Assembly (NCBI RefSeq): GCF_001984175.1
Contig: NZ_MTQP01000067.1
Span: 62,001 to 126,000 of the forward strand
Direction: 5' to 3'
DNA from: Saccharothrix sp. ALI-22-I
GTDB lineage: Bacteria > Actinomycetota > Actinomycetes > Mycobacteriales > Pseudonocardiaceae
Length of the DNA stretch: 64,000 bases
The notes under the pieces are model-generated. The model was not told the origin of the DNA and did not search any database. It was given only the letters and a program-made list of their open reading frames with translations. Positions 17,529 through 25,849 of the stretch are shown here, one piece after another. The first letter of the stretch is position 1. Every line of letters starts with the position of its first letter. Position numbers and translations under genes: made by a program.

Positions 17529-18776
17529 ATGGAGAGGACTGGTGTCGCGGTCGTCGGAGGCGGCCCGGCGGGCATGGTGGCCGGGTTGCTGCTGGCCCGG
17601 GCCGGTGTCGAGGTGACGGTGCTGGAGAAGCACGGCGACTTCCTGCGCGACTTCCGCGGCGACACGGTGCACGCGTCCACGCTGACGCTGCTGGACGAGC
17701 TGGGGCTCGGTCCGTCGTTCGCGGACGTGCCGCACCAGCTGGTCGACCGGATGCAGGTGTTGCTGGACAGCGGGCCGCAGACGATGGCCGACCTCAAGCG
17801 GCTGCCCGGACCGCACAAGCACATCGCGTTCGTGCCGCAGTGGGACTTCCTGGACCTGCTGGCCGACGCGGGCAAGCGCGAACCGTCGTTCGAGCTGCGG
17901 ATGAACACCGAGTTCACCGGCCTGCTCAAGGAGAACGGCAAGGTGACCGGCGTCCGCTACCGCACGGCGGGCGGTGGGACCGGTGAGCTGGCGGCGGATC
18001 TGGTCATCGCGGCCGACGGGCGGCACTCGTTGGTGCGCGAGCAGGCCGGGCTGCCGGTGCGGAAGTTCGGCGCGCCGATGGACGTGTGGTGGTTCCGGGT
18101 GCCGCGCGAGTCGGGTGAGCTGAGCGGCGCCACGGGCCGGTTCGGCCGTGGCCACGGGCTGGTGCTGATCAACCGGGGCGATTACTTCCAGTGCGCCTAC
18201 CTGATCCGCAAGGGCACCGACGAGTTGTTGCGGTCCGAGGGCGTGGCGGCGTTCCGGCGGCGCATGGCGGAACTCGTGCCGTGGCTGGCCGAGCGGATGG
18301 AGGCGGTCGAGTCGCTGGACGACGTGAAGCTGCTGGACGTGAAGCTGGACCGGTTGGGGCGCTGGCACCGTGACGGGTTGCTGTGCATCGGTGACGCGGC
18401 GCACGCCATGTCGCCCATCGGTGGTGTGGGCATCAACCTGGCCGTGCAGGACGCGGTGGCCGCCGCGACGATCGTGGCCGCGCCGCTGCGGCGGGGTGAG
18501 CTGAGCCCGAAGGTGTTGGCGAAGGTGCGGCGCAGGCGGTGGTTGCCGACCGCGGTGACGCAGGCGGTCCAGCGGCGCATCCAGGACTCGTTCCTGAAGC
18601 CGACGCTGGCGGGCACGTCCGGGGTCGCGCAGGGCAAGGTGCCCCTGCCGATCCGGCTGCTCCAGCGGTTCCCGCGGTTGCAGGTGGTGCCCGGCTACCT
18701 GGTGGCGATCGGGCTGCGGCCCGAGCACGCACCGGGGTTCGCCCGGCGCGCGCCCGAACACATCGAGCGGAGTTGA
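17529..18776 (+). CDS. FAD-dependent monooxygenase (PHBH fold)
   Basis: A 415-aa flavoprotein of the p-hydroxybenzoate hydroxylase class. The N-terminal dinucleotide-binding motif is VVGGGPAGMVAGLLLARAG; the DG motif is VIAADGRHSLVREQAGL; the GD motif is CIGDAAHAMSPIGGVGINLA. Family enzymes hydroxylate aromatic or polyketide substrates, or act in quinone metabolism. The ATG at 17529 has GAGAGGTGGATC upstream. It stands alone on the plus strand and is convergent with the FAH-family gene 9 bp downstream. Substrate unknown. A palindromic operator candidate in its promoter suggests inducible control. Confidence 0.85.
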   Translation: MERTGVAVVGGGPAGMVAGLLLARAGVEVTVLEKHGDFLRDFRGDTVHASTLTLLDELGLGPSFADVPHQLVDRMQVLLDSGPQTMADLKRLPGPHKHIAFVPQWDFLDLLADAGKREPSFELRMNTEFTGLLKENGKVTGVRYRTAGGGTGELAADLVIAADGRHSLVREQAGLPVRKFGAPMDVWWFRVPRESGELSGATGRFGRGHGLVLINRGDYFQCAYLIRKGTDELLRSEGVAAFRRRMAELVPWLAERMEAVESLDDVKLLDVKLDRLGRWHRDGLLCIGDAAHAMSPIGGVGINLAVQDAVAAATIVAAPLRRGELSPKVLAKVRRRRWLPTAVTQAVQRRIQDSFLKPTLAGTSGVAQGKVPLPIRLLQRFPRLQVVPGYLVAIGLRPEHAPGFARRAPEHIERS

Positions 18777-18785
18777 GCGACCGCG

Positions 18786-19565
18786 TCAGCGGTTGGTGAC
18801 GGTGTTCGTCAGCGTGCCCAGGCCTTCGACGGTCACCGAGACGGTCTGCCCGGCGGTCAGCGGAGCGACGCCGGCGGGCGTGCCGGTGAGGATCACGTCC
18901 AGCGGTCGCAGGGTCATCACCGCCGAGATGTACTCGATCAGCTCGGGGATGTCGTGCAGCAGCAGCGAGGTCCGCGAGTCCTGCTTGACCACGCCGTCCA
19001 CCACGGTGCGGATGGCCACGTCGGACGCGTCGAACTCGGTCTCCACCCACGGTCCCAGCGGGCAGAACGTGTCGAAGCCCTTGGCCCGCGTCCACTGCCC
19101 GTCGGCCTTCTGCAGGTCGCGCGCGGTGACGTCGTTGGCGATCGTGTAGCCGAGGATGGACTGGCGGGCGCGTGAGGCGGGGATGTCCCGGCCGCCGACG
19201 CCGATCACCACCGCCAGCTCACCCTCGAAGTCCACCCGCTCGGACACGGCGGGCAGCTTGATCTCGGCGTTCGGGCCGATCACCGTGGTGTTGGGCTTGA
19301 GGAACATCAGCGGGTTGTCGGGCACCTCGTTGCCCAGTTCCGCGGCGTGCTCGGCGTAGTTGCGGCCGATGGCCACGATCTTGGGCGGCAGGAACGGGGC
19401 GAGCAGGCGGACGTCGGCCAACGGCCAACGCCGACCGGTGAAGGTCGGGTTGGCGAAGGGCTCGTCGGCGATCTCGACCGCGGTCAGGTCGTCGCCTTCG
19501 CCTTCGATCGCGGCGAAGGCGAGGCCGTCGGGTTGGGCGATACGGGCAATGCGCACGGAGATCAC
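18786..19565 (-). CDS. Fumarylacetoacetate hydrolase-family protein
   Basis: A 259-aa protein of the FAH superfamily. Landmarks are IGRNYAEHAAELGNEVPDNP, FLKPNTTVIGPN, VDFEGELAVVIG (metal-binding Glu residues), GYTIANDVTARDLQ, KGFDTFCPLGPWVET, and GTPAGVAPL near the end. Members hydrolyse C-C bonds in fumarylpyruvate or acylpyruvates, or decarboxylate oxaloacetate; the exact substrate is not readable. A homologous gene sits near gltX and leuB in mycobacteria (Rv2993c, from memory), so it is part of the syntenic core. Start GTG at 19565. Confidence 0.88.
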   Translation of the reverse strand: MISVRIARIAQPDGLAFAAIEGEGDDLTAVEIADEPFANPTFTGRRWPLADVRLLAPFLPPKIVAIGRNYAEHAAELGNEVPDNPLMFLKPNTTVIGPNAEIKLPAVSERVDFEGELAVVIGVGGRDIPASRARQSILGYTIANDVTARDLQKADGQWTRAKGFDTFCPLGPWVETEFDASDVAIRTVVDGVVKQDSRTSLLLHDIPELIEYISAVMTLRPLDVILTGTPAGVAPLTAGQTVSVTVEGLGTLTNTVTNR

Positions 19566-19607
19566 CCTAACCCGGCAGCTCGAAACGCCACTGGACGTCC
19601 CCGGGGT

Positions 19608-21203
19608 TCACCCTCGTGACGGGGTGAGCCGGCTCGCCTTGTGCACCAGCGCGTCGCACAGGGCCAGCCAACTGGCCTCGACGATGTTCCCGTGCACGCC
19701 CACGGTGGTCCACTCGCGCTCGCCGTCGCTGGACTCCACCAGCACGCGGGTGACGGCGTCGGTGCCGTGCTGGTCGAACAGGATGCGGACCTTGTAGTCG
19801 GTCAGCTCCACCGCGTCCAGCCAGGACAGGTGGGGCAGCAACGCCTTGCGCAACGCGGCGTCCAGCGCGTGCACCGGGCCGTTGCCCTCGGCGGTGGCGA
19901 TGACGCGTTCACCGGCCACGTGCACCTTCACCGTGGCCTCGGACACGATCACGCCGTCCTGGTGGTGGTCGAGCACTACCCGGTACGACTCCAACACGAA
20001 CGGTGGCACGTCCAGTTCGGACAGCTCGTCCTTGATGAGCAGTTCCAGGGAGGCGTCGGCGGCCTCGAACGACCAGCCGCCCGCTTCCAGGTCCTTCACC
20101 TTGCGCACCACGTTGGTGAGCGCTTCGGGCCGGCGGGTCAGGTCGATCCCGAACTCACGTCCCTTGAGTTCGAGACTGGCCCGACCCGCCATCTCCGTGA
20201 CCAGCACCCGCATGTCGTTGCCGACGGTGTCCGGGTCGATGTGGTTGTACAGCTCCGGATCCACTTTGATCGCGCTCGCGTGCAGCCCCGCCTTGTGGGC
20301 GAAAGCCGACGACCCGACGTAGGCCTGGTGGGCTTCGGGTGCGATGTTCGCGATTTCGGCCAACGCATGGGAGACCCGGGTGAGCTCGGCCAGCGATTCG
20401 TGCGGTAGCACCTGCAGGCCGAGTTTGGTCACGAGGTTCCCGACTACCGCGAACAGATCGGCGTTGCCCGCTCGCTCACCGTAGCCGTTCGCCGTGCACT
20501 GGACGTGCGTCGCCCCGGCCTGCACCGCGGCGATGGTGTTGGCCACCGCGCAGGACGTGTCGTCCTGGCAGTGGATGCCGACCCGGAAGCCCGTGCGGGC
20601 GACCACGTCGGCGACGGTCTCGGCCAGGCCCAGGGGCAGCTGGCCGCCGTTGGTGTCGCACAGCACGACGACGTCCGCGCCACCCTCCACTGCGGACTCC
20701 AACACGCGCAGTGACGTGTCGGGGTCGAAGGCGAAGCCGTCGAAGAAGTGCTCGGCGTCGAGGAAGACGCGGCGGCCCTCGTCCACCAGGAACCGGACGG
20801 TGTCGCGGACCATCGCGCAGTTCTCCGCGACGTCGGTGCGCAGGGCGAGTTCGATATGCCTGCGGTCCGATTTGGCGACCAGCGTCACGACCGGCGTCTG
20901 CGCGTCCAGCAGTGCCCTGACCTGCGCGTCTTCCTGCACTTTGACGCCTGCCTTGCGGGTGGCGCCGAAGGCGACGAGCTGCGCGTGCTTGAGCGTGAGC
21001 TCCCCCGCGGCGGCCCGGGCGAAGAACTCGGTGTCCTTCGGCATGGCGCCCGGCCAGCCGCCCTCGATGAAGCCCACACCCAGCGAGTCGAGCAGTCGGG
21101 CCACGGCCAGCTTGTCGTTGACCGAGTAGGAGATGCCCTCGCGCTGGGCACCGTCCCGCAAGGTCGTGTCGAAGACGTGGAATGAATCGCCGAGGGGGGT
21201 CAC
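19608..21203 (-). CDS. cimA: (R)-citramalate synthase
   Basis: A 531-aa enzyme of the LeuA/homocitrate synthase family that condenses acetyl-CoA and pyruvate to citramalate, giving a threonine-independent route to 2-oxobutyrate and isoleucine. The catalytic TIM barrel begins FDTTLRDGAQREGISY, with GFIEGGWPGAMPKDTEFF (typical of CimA), GIHCQDDTSCAVANT and CTANGYGERAGNADL. The C-terminal regulatory LeuA-dimer domain occupies about residues 400-531. The start is the GTG at 21201-21203 with AGGAG 7 nt upstream; the longer ORF would run into the attenuator T-run. A leader peptide and terminator upstream indicate branched-chain amino-acid attenuation. Confidence 0.93.
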   Translation of the reverse strand: MTPLGDSFHVFDTTLRDGAQREGISYSVNDKLAVARLLDSLGVGFIEGGWPGAMPKDTEFFARAAAGELTLKHAQLVAFGATRKAGVKVQEDAQVRALLDAQTPVVTLVAKSDRRHIELALRTDVAENCAMVRDTVRFLVDEGRRVFLDAEHFFDGFAFDPDTSLRVLESAVEGGADVVVLCDTNGGQLPLGLAETVADVVARTGFRVGIHCQDDTSCAVANTIAAVQAGATHVQCTANGYGERAGNADLFAVVGNLVTKLGLQVLPHESLAELTRVSHALAEIANIAPEAHQAYVGSSAFAHKAGLHASAIKVDPELYNHIDPDTVGNDMRVLVTEMAGRASLELKGREFGIDLTRRPEALTNVVRKVKDLEAGGWSFEAADASLELLIKDELSELDVPPFVLESYRVVLDHHQDGVIVSEATVKVHVAGERVIATAEGNGPVHALDAALRKALLPHLSWLDAVELTDYKVRILFDQHGTDAVTRVLVESSDGEREWTTVGVHGNIVEASWLALCDALVHKASRLTPSRG

Positions 21204-21230
21204 GAGGGGGCTCCTAGAGATCTTGGAAAA

Positions 21231-21297
21231 CAAAAAGACCCCCCGCAGGATGCGAGAGGTCAGCGCGCCGGGTGCTAGGGAGCACTAGCCGGCGCGC
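21231..21297 (-). promoter_or_regulatory. cimA transcription attenuator
   Basis: On the minus strand a GC-rich hairpin (arms GCGCGCCGGCTAGTGCT and AGCACCCGGCGCGC, 21263-21297) overlaps the leader-peptide stop. It is followed by a terminator hairpin, GACCTCTCGCA-TCC-TGCGGGGGGTC (21237-21261), with two G-U wobbles and then TTTTTG. The arrangement of leader, hairpin, terminator with U-tract and gene is classical amino-acid attenuation. Confidence 0.9.
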
Positions 21298-21329
21298 TCA
21301 GAAATAATGATCACGGTGTGGAGAGCCAC
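21285..21329 (-). CDS. cimA leader peptide
   Basis: A 14-codon ORF starting at GTG, predicted VALHTVIIISERAG. It has a run of regulatory codons Val-Ile-Ile-Ile (GTG ATC ATT ATT), and its stop lies inside the first attenuator hairpin. Ribosome stalling at Ile/Val codons would prevent the terminator from forming and raise cimA expression. Isoleucine is the end product of this route, so codon content matches logic. No good RBS is seen; the transcript may be leaderless. Confidence 0.82.
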   Translation of the reverse strand: MALHTVIIISERAG

Positions 21330-21394
21330 GCCGCTGATGGTGCCACAACCCGCCCGCCGATACCAAGCCACGGACGGGTTGTCCCATATCTTGA

Positions 21395-21451
21395 GTTCAG
21401 CTACCGACAGTTCAGCTATCGCGGTTCAGCTACCGCGGTTCAGCTTTCGGC
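21395..21451. repeat. Short tandem repeat GTTCAGCTAYCG
   Basis: Four imperfect copies of a 14-15 bp unit beginning GTTCAGCT, at 21395, 21410, 21424 and 21438. The last copy overlaps the stop codon of the ABC binding-protein gene. Function unknown. Confidence 0.75.
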
Positions 21452-22411
21452 GAGGAACTTGGCGAACGCCTCGATCGCGGCCGGGTTGCGCGGGCTCTCC
21501 ACCAGGGCCGCGTAGGGCAGCACGAAGAAGCGCTTGTCCTTGATCGCGGGCACGTCCGCGAGTGGTTGGTAGGACTCCAGGAACGCCCGCTTCTCGTCCG
21601 GTGTGGTCGCTTGTCCGTCCGCGTAGTCGTTGATCAGGACCACTTCCGGGTCGCGGGCGACGACGGCCTCCCAGCCGACCGTGGTCCAGCTGTCGTCGAG
21701 GTCGCCGAAGATGTTGTCGCCGCCCGCCTTGCCGATGATGTCGTGCGGCGCGGCGTTGCGGCCCGAGGTGAACGGCTGGTCGAGTCCGCTGTCGTAGAGG
21801 AAGACCTTCGGGCGCTTGTGCCGGACGAGCTTCTCGGCCGCCGAGACTTGGTTCTGGTAGCCCGCGATCAGCTCCTCGGCCTTGGCCTCCACGCCGAAGA
21901 TGCTGCCCAGGTTGCGCAGGTCGGTGTAGAGGGCGTCCAGCGGCGGCATGATGCCGCGCTGCTTGCCCACACCGTTCCGGCACGCCTCGGTGAGCTGGTA
22001 GGTGGCGATACCGAGGTCCTTGAGCGCGTCGGGGGTGAAGCCGGTGCTCTCTGAGAAGCCGTAGTTCCAGCCGGCGAAGACGAGGTCGGCTTTCGCGCCC
22101 TGGACGAGTTCCTTGGTGATCTGCTCGCCGAGGTTCGGCACGCGTTCGAAGTCCGCTTTCCACGGTGACGAGTCGACGTCGTCGGCCTGCCCGCCGCCGA
22201 TCACGTAACCGGCCATGCGGTCGGCCAGGCCCAGCGCGAACATGAGTTCGGTGATGCCGGTGTCGTTGGTGACCACTCGGGACGGTGTGGCGTACTCGAC
22301 CTGCCGGCCGCAGTTGGTGACGGTGACGGTGTCCGTCGCCGCGGTCGGCTCGATCCGGGCGCCGCAGCCCGCCGTGAGCAGGACCATGGTCAACGCGACG
22401 AGCCTCTTCAC
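21440..22411 (-). CDS. ABC importer substrate-binding lipoprotein (corrinoid or F420-0 type)
   Basis: A 323-aa lipoprotein of the BtuF/FecB class. The signal peptide is MKRLVALTMVLLTAGCGA with lipobox cysteine 16, so it is anchored outside the membrane. VVTNDTGITELMFALGLADRM and a late GWEAVVARDPEVVLINDY match the periplasmic-binding fold. Similar actinobacterial proteins are often annotated as a proposed F420-0 transporter. Here a cobalamin riboswitch precedes the operon, which favours a corrinoid ligand. It starts at GTG overlapping the ATPase stop (GTGA), making it the last gene of permease-ATPase-binding protein. Confidence 0.82.
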   Translation of the reverse strand: MKRLVALTMVLLTAGCGARIEPTAATDTVTVTNCGRQVEYATPSRVVTNDTGITELMFALGLADRMAGYVIGGGQADDVDSSPWKADFERVPNLGEQITKELVQGAKADLVFAGWNYGFSESTGFTPDALKDLGIATYQLTEACRNGVGKQRGIMPPLDALYTDLRNLGSIFGVEAKAEELIAGYQNQVSAAEKLVRHKRPKVFLYDSGLDQPFTSGRNAAPHDIIGKAGGDNIFGDLDDSWTTVGWEAVVARDPEVVLINDYADGQATTPDEKRAFLESYQPLADVPAIKDKRFFVLPYAALVESPRNPAAIEAFAKFLAES

Positions 22412-23157
22412 TGAACCTCCTGGTGTTCGAACAGCAGCTGGGGAACGCCGCTGGTGGGGTGGCGCACGACGTGGGCGCGGACGTGGAACACCTCGTGCAG
22501 CACTTCGGGGGTGAGCACTTCCTCGGGCGTGCCGCTGCGCACCACCCGGCCGTGGTCGAGCACGTGCAGGCGGTCGCAGTAGGCGGCGGCGAGGTTGAGG
22601 TCGTGCAGGACGGCGAGGACGGTGACGTCGAGGGCGCGGACCACGGTCAGCACCGCGAGTTGGTGGCTGATGTCGAGGTGGTTGGTGGGTTCGTCCAGGA
22701 CGAGGACTTCGGGCTGCTGGGCCAGGGCTCGGGCGATGAGGACGCGTTGGCGTTCGCCGCCGGACAGGCTGAGGAAGCTGCGGTCGGCGAGGTGTTCGGC
22801 GTCCACTCGGGACAGTGCTCCGGCCACGATTTCGGCGTCCGTTCGCGGGGTGGTGCGGTGCGGGAGCCGTCCCATCGCGACTACTTCGGCAACGGTGAAG
22901 TCGAATTCGACGTGGCTGTCCTGGGTGAGCGCGGCGAGGTCCCTGGCGGTGTCGCGGATCTTGGTGCCGGCGATGTCCCGGCCGTCGAGGCGGACCACTC
23001 CCCCGGACGGTTCGAGGGCGCGGTAGACGCAGCGGAGCGTGGTGGATTTGCCGCTGCCGTTGGGGCCGACGATGCCGTGCACCTCGCCTGCGGGCGCGTG
23101 CAGGTCGATGCCGTGGAGGATGTTGTCGACGGTGACGTGGTCGAGTCGGACGTCCAT
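22408..23157 (-). CDS. ABC importer ATPase (BtuD/FecE class)
   Basis: A 249-aa ATPase of a type II importer. Walker A is GPNGSGKST, the Q-loop LTQDS, the signature LSGGERQR, Walker B VLVLDEPT, and the H-loop LAVLHDLNLAAAYCD. Length is typical. Its ATG (23155-23157) overlaps the permease stop by one base and its stop overlaps the binding-protein start, so the three genes are translationally coupled. The operon lies behind the cobalamin riboswitch. Ligand cannot be read from an ATPase. Confidence 0.9.
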   Translation of the reverse strand: MDVRLDHVTVDNILHGIDLHAPAGEVHGIVGPNGSGKSTTLRCVYRALEPSGGVVRLDGRDIAGTKIRDTARDLAALTQDSHVEFDFTVAEVVAMGRLPHRTTPRTDAEIVAGALSRVDAEHLADRSFLSLSGGERQRVLIARALAQQPEVLVLDEPTNHLDISHQLAVLTVVRALDVTVLAVLHDLNLAAAYCDRLHVLDHGRVVRSGTPEEVLTPEVLHEVFHVRAHVVRHPTSGVPQLLFEHQEVQ

Positions 23158-24251
23158 CAGCGACCGCCGAACACGTAGCCGCGGCGGCGCATCAGCAGGA
23201 TGAAGCACGGCACGCCCAGTGCGGCGGTGATGACGCCGAGGGGCAGCTCTTCGGGGGCGGCGAGCAGGCGTGCGGCGACGTCCACCCAGATGAGGAAACA
23301 GGCGCCGGCCAACGGTGCCACGGCGAGCACCTTGCGGTGGTCCGCGCCCACGGTGAGGCGGACCAGGTGCGGCAGCATCAGGCCGACGAAGCCGACCGCG
23401 CCGCTGACCGCGACCAGGACGCCGGTCATGGCGGCGGTGACGAGGAAGAGCACCTTGCGGGTGCGGGAGACGTCGATGCCGAGGGTGATGGCGGTTTCGT
23501 CGCCCATGGAGAGGGCGTTGAGGTGCTTGGCGCGGCTCTGGAGGTAGACGGTGCCGGCGAGCACTACGGCCGCGGCGATCGGCAGTGACGCCCACGTGAC
23601 GCCGCCGAGGCTGCCGAGCAGCCAGAACATGGCGGCGCGTGCGGCTTCACCGCGTGGTGATTGGAAGACCAGCAGCATGGCGATGGCGGAGAAGCCGTAG
23701 GCCATGGCGGTGCCGGTGAGCACGAGGCGCAGCGGGGTGAGGTTGCGGCCGGCGACGAGGTAGACGATGGCCATCGCGGCGAGGGCGGCCAGGAACGCGG
23801 CCGTGGACAGGGCGTAGATGCCGAGGGAGGCGAACAGGCCCGTGGTCGCGACGGCGGTGGCGCCGACGCTCGCGCCCGAGGAGATGCCCAGGACGTACGG
23901 GTCGGCGAGGGCGTTGCGGACCATGGCCTGGATCGCGACGCCGACTGTCGAGAGACCCGCGCCGACGACGGCGGCGAGCAGGACGCGCGGCAGGCGGATG
24001 TCCCACACGATCCGGTAGGGGCCCGCTTCGGAGGCGTCGATCGGGCCGTTGGTGAGGGCGGCGCGGAGGAAGCGGAGGACGTCGCCGAACGGGATGCTCA
24101 CCGGCCCCAACGCGACACCGCAGACGACCGAACCGGCCAGGACGGCGGTGAGGACCAGGCACAGGACCGTGGTGGACGGCCGGCGTGGCGTGGGTGGTTC
24201 GCGGCCGGCCGGGGTGCGATCGATCCGGGTCGGACTGCTGGTCGAGGTCAC
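23157..24251 (-). CDS. ABC importer permease (BtuC/FecCD class)
   Basis: A 364-aa integral membrane protein with about nine or ten hydrophobic segments. Family motifs are RLPRVLLAAVVGAGLSTVGVAIQAMVRNALADP, split here only by residues I do not repeat, GISSGASVGA, GFVGLMLPHLVRL and GVITAALGVPCFILLMRR at the C-terminus. The start is GTG at 24249-24251 (MTSTSSPTR), preceded by AAAGG about 6 nt upstream; the longer frame would run into the riboswitch. First gene of the importer operon. The hydrophilic N-terminal 30 residues are rich in Pro and Arg. Confidence 0.9.
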   Translation of the reverse strand: MTSTSSPTRIDRTPAGREPPTPRRPSTTVLCLVLTAVLAGSVVCGVALGPVSIPFGDVLRFLRAALTNGPIDASEAGPYRIVWDIRLPRVLLAAVVGAGLSTVGVAIQAMVRNALADPYVLGISSGASVGATAVATTGLFASLGIYALSTAAFLAALAAMAIVYLVAGRNLTPLRLVLTGTAMAYGFSAIAMLLVFQSPRGEAARAAMFWLLGSLGGVTWASLPIAAAVVLAGTVYLQSRAKHLNALSMGDETAITLGIDVSRTRKVLFLVTAAMTGVLVAVSGAVGFVGLMLPHLVRLTVGADHRKVLAVAPLAGACFLIWVDVAARLLAAPEELPLGVITAALGVPCFILLMRRRGYVFGGR

Positions 24252-24289
24252 CGGTCGCCTTTCGGGCAGGTGGCCTCGACCGGTCGGCC

Positions 24290-24460
24290 GGCACCCGCTC
24301 GCGGCAGGCCGGCGCACCGTCCCGCAGACCACGGCAGGAGTGGAGCTACTTCCCACCGCCCACGGGTGATCGGGCTCGCCGAGCGGGGTGCTCGGCCTAC
24401 CGTTGCGGGTCAGCGCCGGGTTTCGACCGGACTTCCCCCACGGGCGGTAGCGCGGACCCT
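24290..24460 (-). promoter_or_regulatory. Cobalamin riboswitch
   Basis: On the minus strand the leader of the importer operon contains GGGGAAGTCCGGTCGAAAC, then CCGGCGCTGACCCGCAACGG, and about 30 nt later GAGCCCGATCACCCG. These match, in order, the conserved cobalamin-riboswitch core: GGGAA, CCGG helix, CTGnCCCGCAACTGT, and the B12 box AGYCMGGAGACCNGCC. A further GC-rich hairpin (about 24290-24316) before the permease start could sequester translation. Exact ends are estimated. High cobalamin would be expected to lower expression. Confidence 0.85.
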
Positions 24461-24474
24461 ACGGGCCGGAAAGC

Positions 24475-24513
24475 GATCAGGGCCACCACGACGAGGTCGT
24501 GGTGGCCCTGATC
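24475..24513 (-). terminator. leuB terminator
   Basis: A perfect 17-bp stem (GATCAGGGCCACCACGA and complement) with a 5-nt loop. It lies between leuB and the riboswitch, beyond a short 22-bp repeat array. Confidence 0.8.
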
Positions 24514-24518
24514 ACTGT

Positions 24519-24584
24519 TCTGAGCGTTGAACTCGGGTGTCCTGGACGTAGGACACGCGCGGCCTGAGGGTTCGACTCTCGGGT
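24519..24584. repeat. 22-bp interspersed repeat array 3
   Basis: Three consecutive 22-bp units at 24519, 24541 and 24563, with cores TCTGAGCGTTGAACTCGG, CCTGGACGTAGGACACG and CCTGAGGGTTCGACTC, all in the same orientation. The last unit abuts the leuB stop codon at 24584. Same family as arrays 1, 2, 4 and 5. Confidence 0.85.
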
Positions 24585-25621
24585 CAGCCGGTTCGGACGT
24601 TCGACGAGACGAGGGCGGCCAGGCGGTCGCCCACCGCGTAGGTGGCGCCGGGCGACGAGTGGTCACGAGTCGCCAGATCGAAGGCCACCGACGCCTCGAT
24701 CCGCCGGGCCGACTCGGACTCGCCGAGGTGGTCCAGCATCAGGGCGACGGAGAGGACCGCCGCCGTCGGGTCGGCGATGCCCTGGCCCGCGATGTCCGGC
24801 GCGCTGCCGTGCACCGGCTCGAACATGCTCGGGTTGCGCCGGGTCACGTCGAGGTTGCCGGACGCCGCGAGACCGATGCCACCGGTCACCGCCGCGGCCA
24901 GGTCGGTCAGGATGTCGCCGAACAGGTTGTCCGTCACGATCACGTCGTACCGACCGGGGTCGGTGACGAGGTGGATCGTCGCGGCGTCCACGTGCTGGTA
25001 GGCCACCGTCACGTCCGGGTGCTGCAACGACACCTCCTCCACCACGCGCGACCACAACGACCCGGCGTGCGTGAGCACGTTGGTCTTGTGCACGAGCGTG
25101 AGGTGCTTGCGCGGCCGGTTGGCGGCACGGGCGAACGCGTCGCGCACCACCCGCTCCACACCGAAGGACGTGTTGATCGACACCTCGGTGGCGATCTCGT
25201 GCGGCGTGTCCTTGCGGAGCAGGCCTCCGTTGCCCGCGTACAGGCCCTCCGTGCCCTCCCGCACCACCACCATGTCGATCTCGGGCGGATCGGCGATCGG
25301 GCTGCGCACGCCGGGGTACAGCCGGGCCGGGCGCAGGTTCACGTGGTGGTCCAGTTCGAACCGGAGCCTGAGCAACAGACCGCGTTCCAGAATCCCGCTG
25401 GGCACCGACGGGTCGCCCACGGCGCCGAGCAGGATCGCGTCGTGCTGGCGGAGTTCCCCGAGCACGGACTCCGGCAACAACTCACCTGTGGCGTGCCAAC
25501 GCGCCGCGCCGAGGTCATAGCGGGTGATCTCAGCCGCTGGAACGACCTCACCGAGCACTTTCAGAGCCTCGGCGACGACCTCGGGCCCGATCCCGTCTCC
25601 TGGGATCACTGCGAGCCGCAT
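24584..25621 (-). CDS. leuB: 3-isopropylmalate dehydrogenase
   Basis: A 345-aa NAD-dependent decarboxylating dehydrogenase, third step of leucine synthesis; the family also serves the citramalate route to 2-oxobutyrate. It shows [66 protein letters not shown] and [19 protein letters not shown]. The ATG at 25619-25621 is preceded by GGGAGG 7 nt upstream; an in-frame GTG two codons earlier is possible. Its own promoter region carries no obvious leader peptide. It is terminated by a strong hairpin. Confidence 0.96.
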   Translation of the reverse strand: MRLAVIPGDGIGPEVVAEALKVLGEVVPAAEITRYDLGAARWHATGELLPESVLGELRQHDAILLGAVGDPSVPSGILERGLLLRLRFELDHHVNLRPARLYPGVRSPIADPPEIDMVVVREGTEGLYAGNGGLLRKDTPHEIATEVSINTSFGVERVVRDAFARAANRPRKHLTLVHKTNVLTHAGSLWSRVVEEVSLQHPDVTVAYQHVDAATIHLVTDPGRYDVIVTDNLFGDILTDLAAAVTGGIGLAASGNLDVTRRNPSMFEPVHGSAPDIAGQGIADPTAAVLSVALMLDHLGESESARRIEASVAFDLATRDHSSPGATYAVGDRLAALVSSNVRTG

Positions 25622-25800
25622 CCACACACCTCCCAGGTATCAGTCCCATAGCGCGGGACTAGTTCTCATTGCGAAAGGCTACCGGTCCGAGGCCGTGAAA
25701 CCGCACTCGGAACACCCCTCCGTGGCCATATCTCCCGGACTGCGGGACACCCGAACGGTCCAAGGCCCCCGTTTGGTCGTCACCCGAAGTGCTTAAACGG

Positions 25801-25836
25801 CTCTGGCCGGTCGGGGGAACCCCCGACCGGCCAGAG
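25801..25836 (-). terminator. Subtilase terminator
   Basis: A perfect 17-bp palindromic stem (CTCTGGCCGGTCGGGGG and complement) with a minimal loop, about 14 bp after the protease stop. Confidence 0.8.
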
Positions 25837-25849
25837 CGACGCACGACGG

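Noticed and set aside
25622-25800. Possible leader peptide before leuB (MRTSPALWD)
   Set aside because: The short frame lacks a Leu/Val/Ile run and there is no terminator with a T-run, so attenuation is not supported.
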